Assembly: GCA_028583605.1 (NCBI GenBank)
Contig: CM053326.1
Coordinates: forward strand, 612,912 to 676,911
Reading direction: 5' to 3'
DNA from: Dastarcus helophoroides
Lineage: Eukaryota > Arthropoda > Insecta > Coleoptera > Bothrideridae
DNA: 64,000 nt
A program made the translations under genes and the position numbers. Each line of letters starts with the position of its first letter. Within the stretch, counting starts at the first letter, position 1. A model generated the notes under the pieces. It was not told the origin of the DNA. It was given only the letters and a program-made list of their open reading frames with translations, and did no database searches. Positions 1-34,205 of this stretch are shown here, piece by piece.

Positions 1-32
1 TCGGTTTATACTCCTTTTTTCTCTGAATCTCT

Positions 33-130
33 CTGAGGATGATAGCTTGGCTATCGAAATGCGTTAGAGCAGCCTTTGTTGTGTTTTTTAATCTTTCTTG
101 GTTTTAAGGGACAAGATCTGTATTTCTGTT
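33..130. mobile_element. Palindromic MITE, half copy
   Basis: Right half of the family described at 44132-44385: GATGATAGCTTGGCTATCG, then GCGTTAGAGCA, TGTTGTGTTTTTTAATC and GGGACAAG. The left half is not in the window. Confidence 0.7.
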
Positions 131-269
131 TCTGTTTCTCTAAAATTCCTGTTTAGATCTGAAACTCGAAAACTTTTTTAAAGTACGACCTTTGTTTAAA
201 TCTTTCAGTTTAAATTTAAAAAAATACTTCTTTTTAAAGCGCCAGCTTTAAAAATTAAACATTTTTAAG

Positions 270-888
270 AACATATGCAAGTAGTATACAACTTAGGCTG
301 TAAATTCATGCAGCTCTCCAGGCGTGTATAGGTAGCCGAACTACCAAAAGTTGAAACTACTGCCACATAGAGAAGCGGTTGTTCTCTAGGAAAGTTCCCA
401 TAAGACAAGGAATTCTAATGCACAGACCAATAGGTTTGAACATTTATTAGATTCGAAGTTTGGAAACCAAATACCGGTTTCGATCTTGTTAGATCTCGTC
501 AGTTTGGTATATCCAATTCGAATGCTAACAAATGTTCCGACAGGTAACTACCAAACAATCAACGGACCTCAAGTGTGTAACTTAGTACCACTGCCACCTA
601 TTGGTCCATTCTTTCTGTCGGAACATTTGTTAGCATTCGAGTTAGATATACCAAACTGACGAGATCTAACAAGATCGAAACCCGTCTTTGGTTGCTAAAC
701 TTTTCATCTAATAAATGTTCAAACCTATTGGTCTGTGCATTAAAATCTTTGTCTTCTGGGAACTTTCCTAGAGAATAACCGCTTCGTTAGGTGGCAGGGT
801 TTCAACCGTTGGTAGTTCAGCTACCTATGGTTCACTGTAGACGCCTAGAGGGTTGCATGAATTTGCAGGTTAGTTTGTATTCTACTTG
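270..888. mobile_element. Foldback (long inverted repeat) element, copy 1
   Basis: Two arms of about 270 bp (270-542 and 617-888) are near-perfect reverse complements around a 75-bp loop. The arms share blocks such as ACAGACCAATAGGTTTGAAC and the region around TTCATGCAGC. No transposase frame is visible; the open frame at 791-1150 crosses the arm end and is accidental. Single-arm relatives lie at 29585-29775 and 59275-59465, so this is a dispersed family. Confidence 0.75.
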
Positions 889-914
889 CTTCCTCTTAAA
901 TACAAAACTCATAC

Positions 915-945
915 CCAGTCGAGGTAATGAGCCTACATTCCTGGA
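915..945 (-). CDS. Possible micro-exon of the odorant receptor
   Basis: Next downstream in the receptor's direction, a good acceptor (CTTTTACAG) and a donor (GTATGAG) bound 31 nt. The phase fits, but the translation SRNVGSLPRL is not the expected S..VA..Y..W motif. Reading one base later gives AHYLDW, which looks more like it. This is either a spurious pair, a decayed exon, or an exon with one extra base. The foldback element starts 27 bp further on. Confidence 0.22.
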
Positions 946-1052
946 CTGTAAAAGACAGGAAGTTATAGACATAACCTTTGCGACGGACAAGACTACTGAT
1001 GTGGCCCATAATTGTTTCAAAAGAGCAAAAAAAAGAAACACAATAAACATAC

Positions 1053-2183
1053 TTGCTCTTTTATTTCGTTGGCATTCCAGCAGAGGAGAAATAACTGCAA
1101 TAAGAAAAAGGCCGCTACGTATAATAAGTATATTAAATTCCATATATTAGTGTGTACCTACAACAGAACACCAATGAATAGCTAATTAGTATTAATAGTA
1201 GCTATTTCGAAAATTTAATAACAATTTATATTATTGATTAACTTTACCAAAATCGCTTGAACCAACACTAGAGCAATTTGAATGGAATTAATAGAGAACT
1301 CCAAAAGAAGTAAAAATTTAATCGAATTGTTTAACTCGTCTATATACCTAAAAAATGACAGATCAGACCTAATTCACTTTTGAACCATCTCACTATACTT
1401 TATTATATGACAATGATGTATATAACATTTCCTTAACATATCTTTGATTCCCATTTCGAGAGGTAAACGTTTTACCTTCGCGTAACCTTCTCCATAATAA
1501 GCGAGGTTTCTTAAATAATGCTGTAAAATTTCAATTTGACCAGCAACATAGGTCATGATGGTAAGAAAAAAGACAACAGCGATAGTAATGGACGCCGTAG
1601 CCCCCAGGTACGTTATAATGCAATATATAAAACCAACATTGTAATATTTATTCCTATCAAGTGGAAACCATATAATATACGGTAGAGGTTTTCGTCCACT
1701 TTTTGGTAGCATCGAATCATCCCAAAATATTACTAAATGCATCATTTTGGCGAAAGTGAAAATTAAAAATAGGAACCCTGTCGCGATAACGTATACCATA
1801 TTAATCAAGTTGTTTCTTTTGGCATATTTTAAATATATTGACTTCACATTTATATCAGTATTCTGCAGTACAATGTCTTCGGTATATTGAATGTTTTCTA
1901 GAAGACGCTGTAGTCGATTTGTTCTAGCTTTAAGGGCTTTGAAGCCAACCACAATGCAATTTATAAACACTGCTAAATTTTCTGGCAGTTCTTCTTTACT
2001 GTGCTTCCAAAGAAAAGGAATGTCGATTAGAAGCAGAAGCGCTAAGACTCCTATCAGTGAAGGTATAAATATTCTGTAGCATTTGTAGGACAACTCTTGT
2101 AAGCGACTTAATCGATCTGAGTGTAATTTCCATGTCCCAGAAAGCGTTAAACATATCTTAACCACTGCTAGGTGTTCACCCAT
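1053..2183 (-). CDS. Odorant receptor (insect 7tm_6 family), 3' end missing
   Basis: Three coding exons join in phase: 2183-1378 (268 codons plus 2 nt), 1347-1248 (1 nt plus 33 codons) and 1157-1053 (35 codons). Donors read GTGAAT, GTAAAG and GTATGT; acceptors are TTTTTAG and TTGTAG. The 337 residues contain several hydrophobic helices, the stretch IEILQHYLRNL before the last helices, and the conserved C-terminal hallmark QLFLLCWNANEIKEQ. Insect odorant receptors are membrane proteins of olfactory neurons that form ligand-gated cation channels with the co-receptor Orco. The start is the ATG at 2183, the only one giving a normal N-terminus (residues GTWKLHSD resemble the usual receptor start). 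About 60 C-terminal residues are absent; the final exon is probably left of position 1, beyond a foldback element at 270-888. I am sure of the family; ligand and subfamily cannot be told. Confidence 0.88.
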
Positions 2184-2264
2184 TTTGTAATTATAATAAT
2201 AAAGTAGACCAATAAATAAAAATTTTCTGCTTCTATGACCAGTATTACGTTGTCTATGAATAAA

Positions 2265-2540
2265 TTAAAACATTATGCAGTATTTAAATATTATAGAATT
2301 TTCCAATACACTCTTGAAATTATTTAAATGAATTCTAATCAATACATTTATTAATTTAATGCGCGAGGTTTCGGAGAGATCTGTGAGTGCTCGATTGTAA
2401 ATAGTCGTTATTTTTCTGGCTCTATGGGAGGGGTTCTCTGACATGAACTGTTTGCGATCTACCTCAATATTGTTAAACTCCGACTGATCGACTTTGAGAG
2501 GCTGCAAGCAGAGCTGGGCAGTAAATTTTGATTTTTTCAA
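2265..2540 (-). other. Unrecognised 91-codon open frame
   Basis: This frame just upstream of the odorant receptor has a fairly normal amino-acid mix (e.g. SHRARKITTIYNRALTDLSE) but no motif I recognise. It may be a fragment of a decayed mobile element or a chance frame. The rest of 2184-2930 shows nothing identifiable. Confidence 0.15.
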
Positions 2541-2998
2541 AAATGTTGATTTGTACTTTTTTTTGAAAAGTTACTATCAAAATTACGATACTTTTTTCCA
2601 GTGCTAATCTATTTTTGAAGATTTTGACCACTTATTTTGAATTTTTATCAAAATTTAGATTTTATGATACTTCGACTATTTTTCAAAATTTCTACTTTTC
2701 AAAATAATTTAATTTTTTTGTTGAAAATTTAGATAATAGTTCTATTAAATAAGGGTAATGATGGGGTTTTCTATTACTCTAAGTGAGTAACAATGTGATT
2801 TCATGTTTTTTTTGGGTTTTTGTCATGGGTCAGCATGCTATTAGAGGCGAAACTCTTCTAAATTGAAAAAAAAAGACCAGAAAAATTTCGCCTCTGTTAT
2901 GGTGAACATACTGAATTACCGTGCTCTGATGTTTTGAAATTGGTCCCTTTTTCCATTTTTCATTTTTTGTATATTTCCTTGTATTTTATTTTTTTGTT

Positions 2999-3402
2999 CC
3001 TGAAGAAGCCCCCTACGATGATGGACAAAACGTTGAACACTTTTAGTAGTTCTTTAACAAGGTCCAATCCCGGAAGAAGTATATCCTGTACTGACTCTGT
3101 CCGTGGAAGCTTTCGTTATCTTAAAAAGGAATCATTACATTACCCATTACTATTTCAGAAAAAGGAATGAAACTACTACCCATTACTTAGAAAAAGAAAT
3201 TAATTACAAAAATTTTCAATTATTTTTAAATTTTACAAAAAAAAACAAATTGAATTTGTTTAAGGGAAATTTCGATTTGTTTTTCAACATTTTGATTTCT
3301 TTGTTCCTGAAGAAACCCCCTACGATGGTGGGCAAAACGTCGAACACTTTTAGTAGGTTTTTATTAAGGTCCAATCCCGGAAGAAGTATATCCTGTATTC
3401 CT
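2999..3402. repeat. Duplicated ~100-bp block
   Basis: The block starting TTCCTGAAGAA and containing GGTCCAATCCCGGAAGAAGT occurs at 2999-3090 and again at 3302-3400, about 303 bp apart, with AT-rich sequence between. It may be debris of an element next to the retrotransposon that begins at 3440. Function unknown. Confidence 0.5.
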
Positions 3403-3439
3403 TTTTAAAAATAATTTGCCCAGTTATGGTCCCAATAGA

Positions 3440-6130
3440 AGTTAGTGGTCGCATTCACTCCCAGAATAGATAGATTAGATCCCACCGGCAGGATTCTACC
3501 GTCCATGAGTATGTTTGTTGCATTATCTCTTGATATTTTCTTAGAGAAGACTTCGGCGTGAGTTTTTGAGGCGTTGAAGTCAATCGAATTTTTCTTATCC
3601 CATTCCAGAAAGTTTTAAATATCCCGATTTCTGTACCTGCTGTTCCCTTAGCCGATGTGAAAGCGACGTCGGAGAAAAAAGATGACACCATACATCTACG
3701 TAGCTGTATATTAAATTGGAAGTTGAAGCTAAGAGATCGTTTATGTGTAACAAAAACAGAGTAGGAGACAGAACAGACCCTTGGCGCACCCCTGCATTAA
3801 TCGCAAATGTCTCGCTTGAGATGCCATCAACGACGACCTGAAGAGATCTGCTAGCGAGAAAACTGGATAATAAATGACGGAGTCTAGGAGGAAGACCGAA
3901 AGATGTTAATTTAGCGAGAAGAGATCGTGCACCGGACTCTACCGAAGGCTTTTGATATATCCAATGCCACAATCCTAGCCTCACCACGTTTTTCCATAGC
4001 TGAGTTACAGAAATGAGCAACATGTGCCAGTAGATCGCCAATTGAGCATTGTTCTCTGAAACCGTACTGCCTGTCCAAGATAATTCTATTCTCTTTCAGA
4101 TATTTGAGAGTCTCCTCATTGATAACCTTCTCCATCACTTTAAATATAATGAGAGAAAGAGATATAGAGCGATAGTGGTTAGTCAGATTCCTTTTTCCGT
4201 TTTTAGCGATAGCAGATATCCAGATGTTAGGGAATACACTTTTGTTGTAAGAGAGTGTGAACAATTTGCTTAGGACAGGAGTCAATTCAAGTGTGCACTT
4301 CTTAAGAACAGTAGCGGGAATACCATCAAGGCTAGAAGCTTTCGACGTGGGAAGGGTCTTCCCAAATGTGCGTTGTACGAAAACAATTGTGCCAACCTTA
4401 TGAAGAATAGGAGGCTCTGCGTTTGACAAATTAAAATTGAAATTTTGGGCAAATATTGAGGCTAGTCACTCTTGTCCCTGGAAAGTGCCGCAATATTGTT
4501 GTTGTCATCTAGTAAGGGTGGAAAATTTGAAGATGTAAAATTCTTTCCTATCATCTTTGCAAATCCCCAAAAGGATCTCGAGCCTTTTAAAAAATCCATA
4601 AGTCCTTGGCGCATTTTAGAATTGAAATTGCTTTTTGCTTCGTCAGTAACTTTACAAAAATTTGGTGCAAGGACTGAAGGATTACTTCGCCAACGACGAT
4701 ATGCGCGATTTTGTAATTGTAGGAGGCAGTCCGAGCACATTCTTTGCTAAACCAAGATTTACTGGAGGCAGATTTCCTTTGGAAACGGGGAGTTGGGCAT
4801 TTCATATCAACCGGAATTATTTCAGAGATGGATTCGGCGGCTATGATCGAGTCCAAAGAAGGTTTCACCCCTTTAGCACATCGCCAATTAAATGAATAAT
4901 TACGCGATACGCATTTCGTCAGCAGAACTGGCATTGTCAAGCATACTAATCTAAAAAGATTAGTAAAAGATGCATCGACGTCATCTGCATTGAGATTCAA
5001 ATCGATACTAGTGTAACGCAATGTAAATAGATGGAATAAAATTTAGAATAGAATTGTATAATTTAGTAAATAAAAAAAGTTTCTAGGAGGATCTGATAAG
5101 GGGAAAGCGGCCGCGATAACGAAACAAATGGCAGATAAGCGTTCCACAAATTTCAGCAAACGATAAGCCTTATCTGCCGAAAGTTCTAGAAGCCGGGAGC
5201 CAAAACTATAAAAGGCGGTCAGCTTTCCCTCGAGTCAGTCACTTAGAATCAGTGTAATTAGTGAGTTAGTAGAAGTCAATAATAAGTGAGTTAATTGTCA
5301 ATTGTGGTGATCCAAGTTGAGTTCAGTAATAAAGTGGGTATAATCCATCACGTGTAATCAATTCGAACCAATAAGCCCGTAACACTATGGTGGTCTAAAT
5401 TAAACAGATCTTGCTACGAGAAAGTTGAAAAGAAGTCTCTTTATTCTTTCCAGTTTGCAAAGTTAAAGTGTCAAACATTACAGAACTGTGTCTGAGAAGA
5501 AAGTTCTATATGAAGTGAACGAAAGACTTCTACAAGCTTGTGCTTGGAGCTTTCAAGTGGTGATATTACAATGGTTTTATATGAATTTGGAGAATTTGTA
5601 AGGAAAGGATCGAGTAGATTAGGTTGATGCTTATTTACATCAGGAATTCTTGTGGGTTCCTTAACCAATTGCGATAGTCCCCACAAGTGATGGCGAAAGC
5701 TTCTGAGCCCTTCCCGCCTCGTCATTTCCCAGACCATGGGATAGTATGTAGGTTGAATTCACCGAAAAGAATAACCTCAGCTTTTGGATATTTTACCTGC
5801 GGATAATCGAATCTTGAGGAGTAATAAGAGAAGATCTGTCTGTAGGAAGGATCGTTTGGAGACAGATAAAGTAAACAAATGAATATTACTTTGCTTTTTG
5901 GGCAAATTTTCAGCCAAATCACATCATAATCAGTAGATTTCAGTGCTTCTTCTCGTTGACAAACAGGTTGCTGCGTGTAAAAGCACAAATTCCCCTCTTG
6001 TATCGAAACTTTGTGTCCAAGGCGTCATTAGGGCAAAGAAAATGGACCATACTGATCCATGGGGAGACTTGGGTTTCTGTCATAGATAGCACATTTTGAA
6101 GGTGTGATGAACTGAGTTTAAATTTAAGTT
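3440..6130 (-). pseudogene. Non-LTR retrotransposon copy A (endonuclease + reverse transcriptase), broken
   Basis: Read on the minus strand this is one decayed element. An endonuclease part (about 6130-5470) shows VIFICLLYLSPNDPSYRQIF and EVILFGEFNLHTIPW, the latter resembling the GDFN motif. A linker region lies at 5011-4462. The reverse-transcriptase N-half (4429-3455) shows SLDGIPATVLKK, NHYRSISLS, ALDISKAF and RQGSVLSPTLFLLHINDL. The catalytic YADD is changed to YVDV, and frameshifts and stops separate the frames. A solo LTR at 5012-5384 is inserted between endonuclease and linker. Motif order is that of Jockey/CR1/I-type elements; the exact clade cannot be told by eye. The copy is not capable of movement. 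Confidence 0.85.
5012..5384 (+). mobile_element. Solo LTR, copy 1
   Basis: A 373-bp unit starts TGTAACG and ends CGTAACA. Inside it are a TATA-like TATAAAAGG at about 5208 and an AATAAA-type signal (CAGTAATAAAGTGGG) near the 3' end, as expected of an LTR. Flanking tetranucleotides CTAG and CTAT look like an aged 4-bp target duplication. It splits retrotransposon copy A. No internal gag-pol is present. Six relatives occur in the window, all the others in the opposite orientation. Confidence 0.82.
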
Positions 6131-6429
6131 TAGCGCCCCAATGTCACAGAACTGATTTTTGAACGCCTTATTTAAGAGAGATTTGTTCATCTTGTCAAGA
6201 TTTCAGGTTTTCTTCAAAATTTTGTCTTTAACGTGAAATTTTCGATTAATTTGCTATTTAATTTTAAGGATGATAAAGCAATTTTTTTTTAAGTTTAATT
6301 CACTCACAAAAGGTAACCCCATTATGCTCTCAAAGCACTGCGAGTAGGATGCGGAAACAAGGATAGATGGCGATGAACCGCCTTCCTAAACAAGGATGGG
6401 TTGTAATTTTTGGGGAAATTCCTTTCGGT

Positions 6430-8130
6430 AACAAGTTCCATAACTTGGAAGTTCTACAGAAAAAAAGTCTCCGTAGACAGGAGTCCTTACTGTGCCAAGC
6501 TGGACCCCACAGGAATTTGCTGTCTCTGACTGTCTAGTACGCCTCAAGAATCTTGCCCTTGGAGGAGATCAATCCTATTAGTTCCTGCGAGCATCTTCCA
6601 TGATAGTACTTGTAGAAAAGAGACAAGTCACCAATCATACGCCTGTGCTCTAGTGTTTCGAGAGAATCCAGACTCTCCTCATCAATTAGGCGAATCGCTC
6701 TTCTTTGAATTGAATCCAAGCGAGCTAAAGTGTGTTTTGGGGCTGAACTCCAAACATGAGAACAGTATTGGTTAGTGTTGGCCTAGCTTGAGCTTTGTAT
6801 AGTGTTAATAGCTGATGAGACGTGAAGTATTTTTTAGCTCTAAAAAGAAAGCCTAGCTTCTGAGAGGCGGATTTGGCTATGGCGTGCACATAATCGTCCC
6901 AAGAGAAGTTAGTGCTCGCATTCACTCCTAGAATAGATAGATTAGATCCCATCGGAATGATTTTACCGTCCATTGGTATGTTTGTTGCATTATCCCTTGA
7001 TATTTTCTTAGAGAAAACCGCGGCCTGAGTTTTTGAAGCGTTGAAGTCGACCAAATTGTTCTTACCCCATCCCAGAATAATCTTGAGATCCCAATTAATC
7101 GTCTGTACCTGCTGTTCCCTTAGTCGATCTGAAGCAGCGATAGATAATGGTTTGTCGGAGAAAAAAGATGACACAAGGTTGCTATCATCTGCGTAGCTGT
7201 ATAAAGCGTTGGATGCTGAAGCTAAGAGATCGTTTATGTGTAACAGAAATAGAGTAGGAGACAGAACAGACCTCTGAAACATCCCTGCATAAATCGCGAA
7301 TGCCTTGGTTGAGACGCCATCAACGACGACTTGAAGAAATCTGATATGATAAGATAAGAGAAGAGAAAAGAAGAAAAGAAAAGAGAAGAGAAAAAAAGGG
7401 AAGAGAAGAGAAGAGAAGAAAAGAGAAGAGAGAGAAGAGAAGAGAAGAGAAGAGAAGAGAAGAGAAGAGAAGAGAAGAGAGAAGAGAAGAGAAGAGAAGA
7501 GAAGAGAAGAGAAGAGAAGAGAAGAGAAGAGAAGAGAAGAGAAGAGAAGAGAAGAGAAGAGAAGAGAAGAGAAGAGAAGAGGAAGAGAAGAGAAGAGAAG
7601 AGAAGAGAAGAGAAGAGAAGAGAAGAGAAGAAGAGAAGAGAAGAGAAGAGAAGAGAAGAGAAGAGAAGAGAAGAGAAGAGAAGAAAAGAGAAGAGAAGAG
7701 AAAACCGCGGCCTGAGTTTTTGAAGCGTTGAATTCGACCAAATTGTTCTTACCCCATTCCAGAATAATCTCAAGATCTCGATTAGTTGTCTGTATCTGCT
7801 GTTTCCTTAGTCGATCTGAAGCAGCAATAGATAATGGTTTGTCGGAGAAAAAAGATGACACAAGGTTACTATCATCTGCGTAGCTGTATATAGGATTAAA
7901 AGTTGAAGCTAAGAGATCGTTTATGTGTAACTGAAATAGAATAAGAGACAGAAGAGACCCCTGAGGCAGCCCTGCGTTAATCGCAAATGTCTCGGATGAG
8001 ATGCCATCGACGACGACCTGAAGAGATCTGTCAGCAAAAAAATTGGATATCAAATGACAGAGTCCAGGAGGAAGATCATAAGATGTAAATTTGGCGAGAA
8101 GAGATCGGTGCCAGACTCGAAAACCAACGG
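6430..8130 (-). pseudogene. Non-LTR retrotransposon copy B (RT C-terminal half), split by a microsatellite
   Basis: Minus-strand frames at 8053-7710 and 7335-6725 both encode the same reverse-transcriptase region: DGISSETFAINAG, LLHINDLLAS, YSYADDSNLVSSFFSD and FNASKTQAAVFS. Here YADD is intact. Downstream, 6719-6534 encodes the element's C-terminus (SIQRRAIRLIDEESLDSLE and DLSLFYKYYHG). The two RT pieces overlap in content, so the region was duplicated. Between them lies a pentanucleotide repeat whose translation is stop-free, fusing everything into one 442-codon frame that is not a real protein. It lies head-to-tail with copy A. Confidence 0.8.
7367..7710. repeat. (GAAGA)n pentanucleotide microsatellite
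   Basis: About 340 bp of nearly pure GAAGA units with a few one-base slips. It sits in the reverse-transcriptase gene of copy B exactly where the residues KTQAAVFS are encoded, and joins two copies of that gene. Its minus-strand translation is a repeated FSSLL pattern, open because no frame of the pentamer contains a stop. Confidence 0.95.
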
Positions 8131-8570
8131 AATCATATTCATTTATTTAAAGCGATTCAACATTCAATGAATCGAAAAAACGAAGCTGCTTCTCCAGAGT
8201 AGCTTTTTTTAAAACGCATGACACGCTACTGGATTACGTAAGTAATTAAAACTCTAATAAAAATTGCACGAATTATTTTTATTATACAAATAAAACATAA
8301 TGGTACATAAAACCAAGCTATTAATGCTACACTGTAAGATGTACTATCTTTTTTATTACAGAATTGTAATAATGAAGAAATTATGAGGATGAAAGCTTCA
8401 AAGTTTACGATAAACCAGGCACATTATATGAAACAAATCAAATTGCTTTTTCTATCGATTTATTCGTTTAGATGCTTCTAGAAAAATGAACAGTTAATAT
8501 TCTCAAAGAAACATGATTTGAGGTGAATTTACATCATCAAGATTTAGTATCGAATCCTGAATATTGTCAG

Positions 8571-8747
8571 CTATTTTAACACAAAGTAAATTTATAGTCC
8601 CAAGAGCTTCCAATATACAGTTTAGTTGGACGCTCTCTAATTTAATACAGGATCAATGGGACACATTCGGATTAATTAATGATGATGAACCAGAGGTAAC
8701 AGGGGCTATGTGTAAACTTCGAATTTCTCGTGCTCAACTTTACAGAG
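8571..8747 (+). CDS. Candidate internal exon of an unrecognised gene
   Basis: A stop-free stretch is bounded by an AG acceptor (ATATTGTCAG) and a GT donor (TTTACAGAG/GTAAAT). Its translation has normal protein composition, for example NIQFSWTLSNLIQDQWDTFG and EPEVTGAMCKLRISRAQLY. I do not recognise the family. No partner exon with matching phase was found nearby: the open stretch after TATTACAG at 8362 does not join convincingly. It could be an exon of a gene mostly outside the window, a nested gene, or a relic. The surrounding 8131-8560 and 8748-9440 show nothing else. Confidence 0.3.
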
Positions 8748-9451
8748 GTAAATTAAATTTGATGATGGAGTGAAACATTTATAAGGCAGGATGTTTAACT
8801 ATTAGCAAACAAAGAATTAATGGTCTCGGGAAATTTAGTTCCTCATAGTTTACCCTCGAGTTCCTACTACATTTAACTAAAATTATCTGTGTCCTGCATA
8901 AAATTATAAATTGGGTCATTTCATTCTGCAACACATTCCTAGTCAAGCTTTGTACTCCGCTCTTGTCAGAACTAAACAAAATTAAAGAAAACGCAGATTA
9001 ACATTTTTTTAAGAACAAAGGAAGCCAGCCCGCGGTCTCTAGCAAATAAGAGCAGAAGGCCCTTTTCTTTGAGTGTTACTTAATTATGAATTTCTGATTT
9101 TCGATTTCAGTATCTCGACCTCATCTTCTAAATTACTACTTTTATTAAAATTTCAAATTTAAGCTTTGAAAGTTCTATGACGATTCAAATTTTTTTCTGG
9201 ATTTGTTCTCGAAAAGTTTACCCTTTTTTATTCCTTCAATTTTAATCTTGAAATTTCAAGATTTTATTATTTTGTAATTTCAATTTTTTTTTCGAAATTT
9301 TGATTTTTTGTGTGGCTTTTTCTTAAATATTTTGATTTTCTTTTTGGAAATTTTAATCTGAAATTTTAAAGCTGATACATTTAGATTTCCTCTCAAGCTT
9401 TCAATTTTATTTAAATATCTGGTTTAAGCTGGCATTTCTATAAATGGTGGC

Positions 9452-10060
9452 GAGTTATCGGTTCGAAGATTAATACTACGTGAATTGTAACCACTTTATT
9501 TCCAAACTGATGTCGGAACACTACAATTGTAATTCACTTAATTGACCAACTAATTAACTCACTAACACTGTTTAAATCAAATACAGAAATTGTCCCCTGA
9601 AACCAAGAAAGATTAAGAAAAATAAAAAACGTTGCTCTAACGCGTTTTGACAACCAAGTTGTCATTGTCAGTATCTCTTTGAAGATGACAGCTTTGCTGT
9701 CGAAACGCGTTAGAGCAACGTTTGCTGTGTTTCTTAATCTTTCTTGGTTTCAGGGGATAAGTTCTGTGTATCAATTTTTGAAGATAACAAATGACCAGTC
9801 CGTTCCACCAAACTGTTTAATTAACTAACTTATTGATAGTTAATTAAACAGTTAGGCTTATTGATTGACTGACTGAGGGAAAGCCGACTGCTTATTTATA
9901 GATCTCGTTCTGGTTTTTAGAAAGAACGTACAGATAAGACTTATCGTTTGCGGAAATTTCTGAAGCACTTATCTGCCGTTTAAGTCATTATCGGGGCCGT
10001 TTCCCCTTATGAGATATTTCGAGAAAAATTCCTCACTAAATTCTATAATTACATTTTGCT
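9452..10060 (-). mobile_element. Solo LTR, copy 2, with nested MITE
   Basis: A diverged LTR of the family runs from TTATCGGTTCGAAG at 9455 to about 10060. It contains the mirror of the TATA region (TATTTATAGATC) and the TTATCTGCCGTTT block. A palindromic MITE at 9576-9811 is inserted in it, and the LTR sequence ACTGTTTAA is repeated on both sides (9567-9575 and 9812-9820). Confidence 0.75.
9576..9811. mobile_element. Palindromic MITE, full hairpin
   Basis: The left arm (TTGTCCCCTGAAACCAAG ... ACGCGTTTTGACAACC) and right arm (CGAAACGCGTTAGAGC ... GGTTTCAGGGGATAAG) are reverse complements. The right end reads GACCAGTCCGTTCCACC. A 9-bp direct repeat ACTGTTTAA flanks it, a target duplication in the host LTR. 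Confidence 0.85.
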
Positions 10061-10540
10061 AGAATATAAATCCATTTAAAAAAATTACGTTAAATTTAAA
10101 ACATTCTGATCTTTCTTTATAAAAAAAGTTGTATAATCCGAAATACAATTACTCTCAATAAGAATTATACAGAACAGAAAGTAAATCATATTTTTCATTC
10201 GAGTGAAGCTAGACCCGGTCCTTAGTTTATTAAAAATGGAATAATTTGGATTTTCCTAAGTAAACTCTGGAAAAAAATAGTCTGGGGATTGTTCACAGAC
10301 GTGAAAACTTAAACGTAGAAATAACAGGGTTTTTTGTTTAATTTTTAAAATTGTTTTCGTCTTTTTTTCGAGATTTTGGGAGTCAAACGAGAAAAGTTAA
10401 CATTTTGAAGAGTGGATGTTTTAAAATGTCGAAATTTTCAAAATAATTTGTAATTGTCAAATAACTCGACTTTTTCTCCAAATTTCGACTTTATTTCGAA
10501 AATTTTACCTTTTTCCGTAGTTTCGATTTTTTAATTTTGA

Positions 10541-10672
10541 TGGAACGGACTGGTCCTTGGTTATCTTCAAAAATTGAAATACTAATTTTGTCCCCTGAAA
10601 CCAAGAAAGATTAAAAAACACAACAAATGTTACTGGCTAACGCGTTTCGACAGCCAAGCTGTCATTTTCAGT
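10541..10672. mobile_element. Palindromic MITE, left half
   Basis: It starts with the terminal motif TGGAACGGACTGGTCC and runs through GTCCCCTGAAACCAAG to AGCCAAGCTGTCA, then stops. Truncated copy. Confidence 0.8.
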
Positions 10673-11109
10673 TTAATATCATTTCTTAGAGTATTTAATT
10701 TATATTTTTTACGAAAAAAATTATGTAGGAGAAATTTAAAAATGTTTCAGGTGAGTTTTTTGTAGTTTTTCAACAGAATAAGTGAGCTGCCAATTCCTAT
10801 TATGATCTCTTGCACAGAGGTCAACCGCGCCATCTATTATTCAAAGGTAATACTTCGAACAAACGAGTTATCCACCGCAAGCAACAAAATAGAATCCTTG
10901 TTATCAGGCATAATATTTACGTTATAAACAGTAAGGGGGACCTTGGTATTCGCTCATTAAAAAACATATGTATTAAGTATGTCAGAGAGCTAAGCAACGA
11001 GTATTCGTTTGTGTTTGTGAATGAAATAAAATTAGTTTTATTGTACGTTACAGTGGTTACTAGTGAGAGGCTGGAATCACAAAAAATTACCATTATCCTG
11101 AATCATGTC

Positions 11110-33885
<22,776 letters not shown>

Positions 33886-34089
33886 AATGAATCATATGAT
33901 TGTTATGAAAATATAAAATATTTAATTTTTATACTGAACTGTTGTATTATTAAAATAGCAAATTCTATATTTTTTATATACACTTTAAAAGCGTAAATTT
34001 TCTAATTGGTGTTTGGTTGGAAATGGCAATTATTTGATAAATTAATGACAAATACACTCGTTTTTGCGAAACTACACCAATAATTTTGG

Positions 34090-34205
34090 TGGAACGGACT
34101 GGTCTTTTGTTATCTTTAAAAATGGAAATACAAATTTTGTCCTCTGAAACCAAAAAAGATTAAAAAACACAACACAACAAGATTTGTATTTCAATTTTTG
34201 AAACT
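34090..34205. mobile_element. Palindromic MITE, internally deleted
   Basis: It starts TGGAACGGACTGGTC, passes CCTCTGAAACC and TAAAAAACACAAC, and jumps to AAGATTTGTATTTCAATTTT. The loop and most of the right arm are gone. It lies between the convergent ETF-QO and TOG genes. The remaining intergenic sequence to 35485 is AT-rich and empty. Confidence 0.8.

Noticed and set aside
791..1150. 119-codon plus-strand frame
   Set aside because: It crosses the foldback arm end and lies antisense to a well-supported odorant receptor exon.
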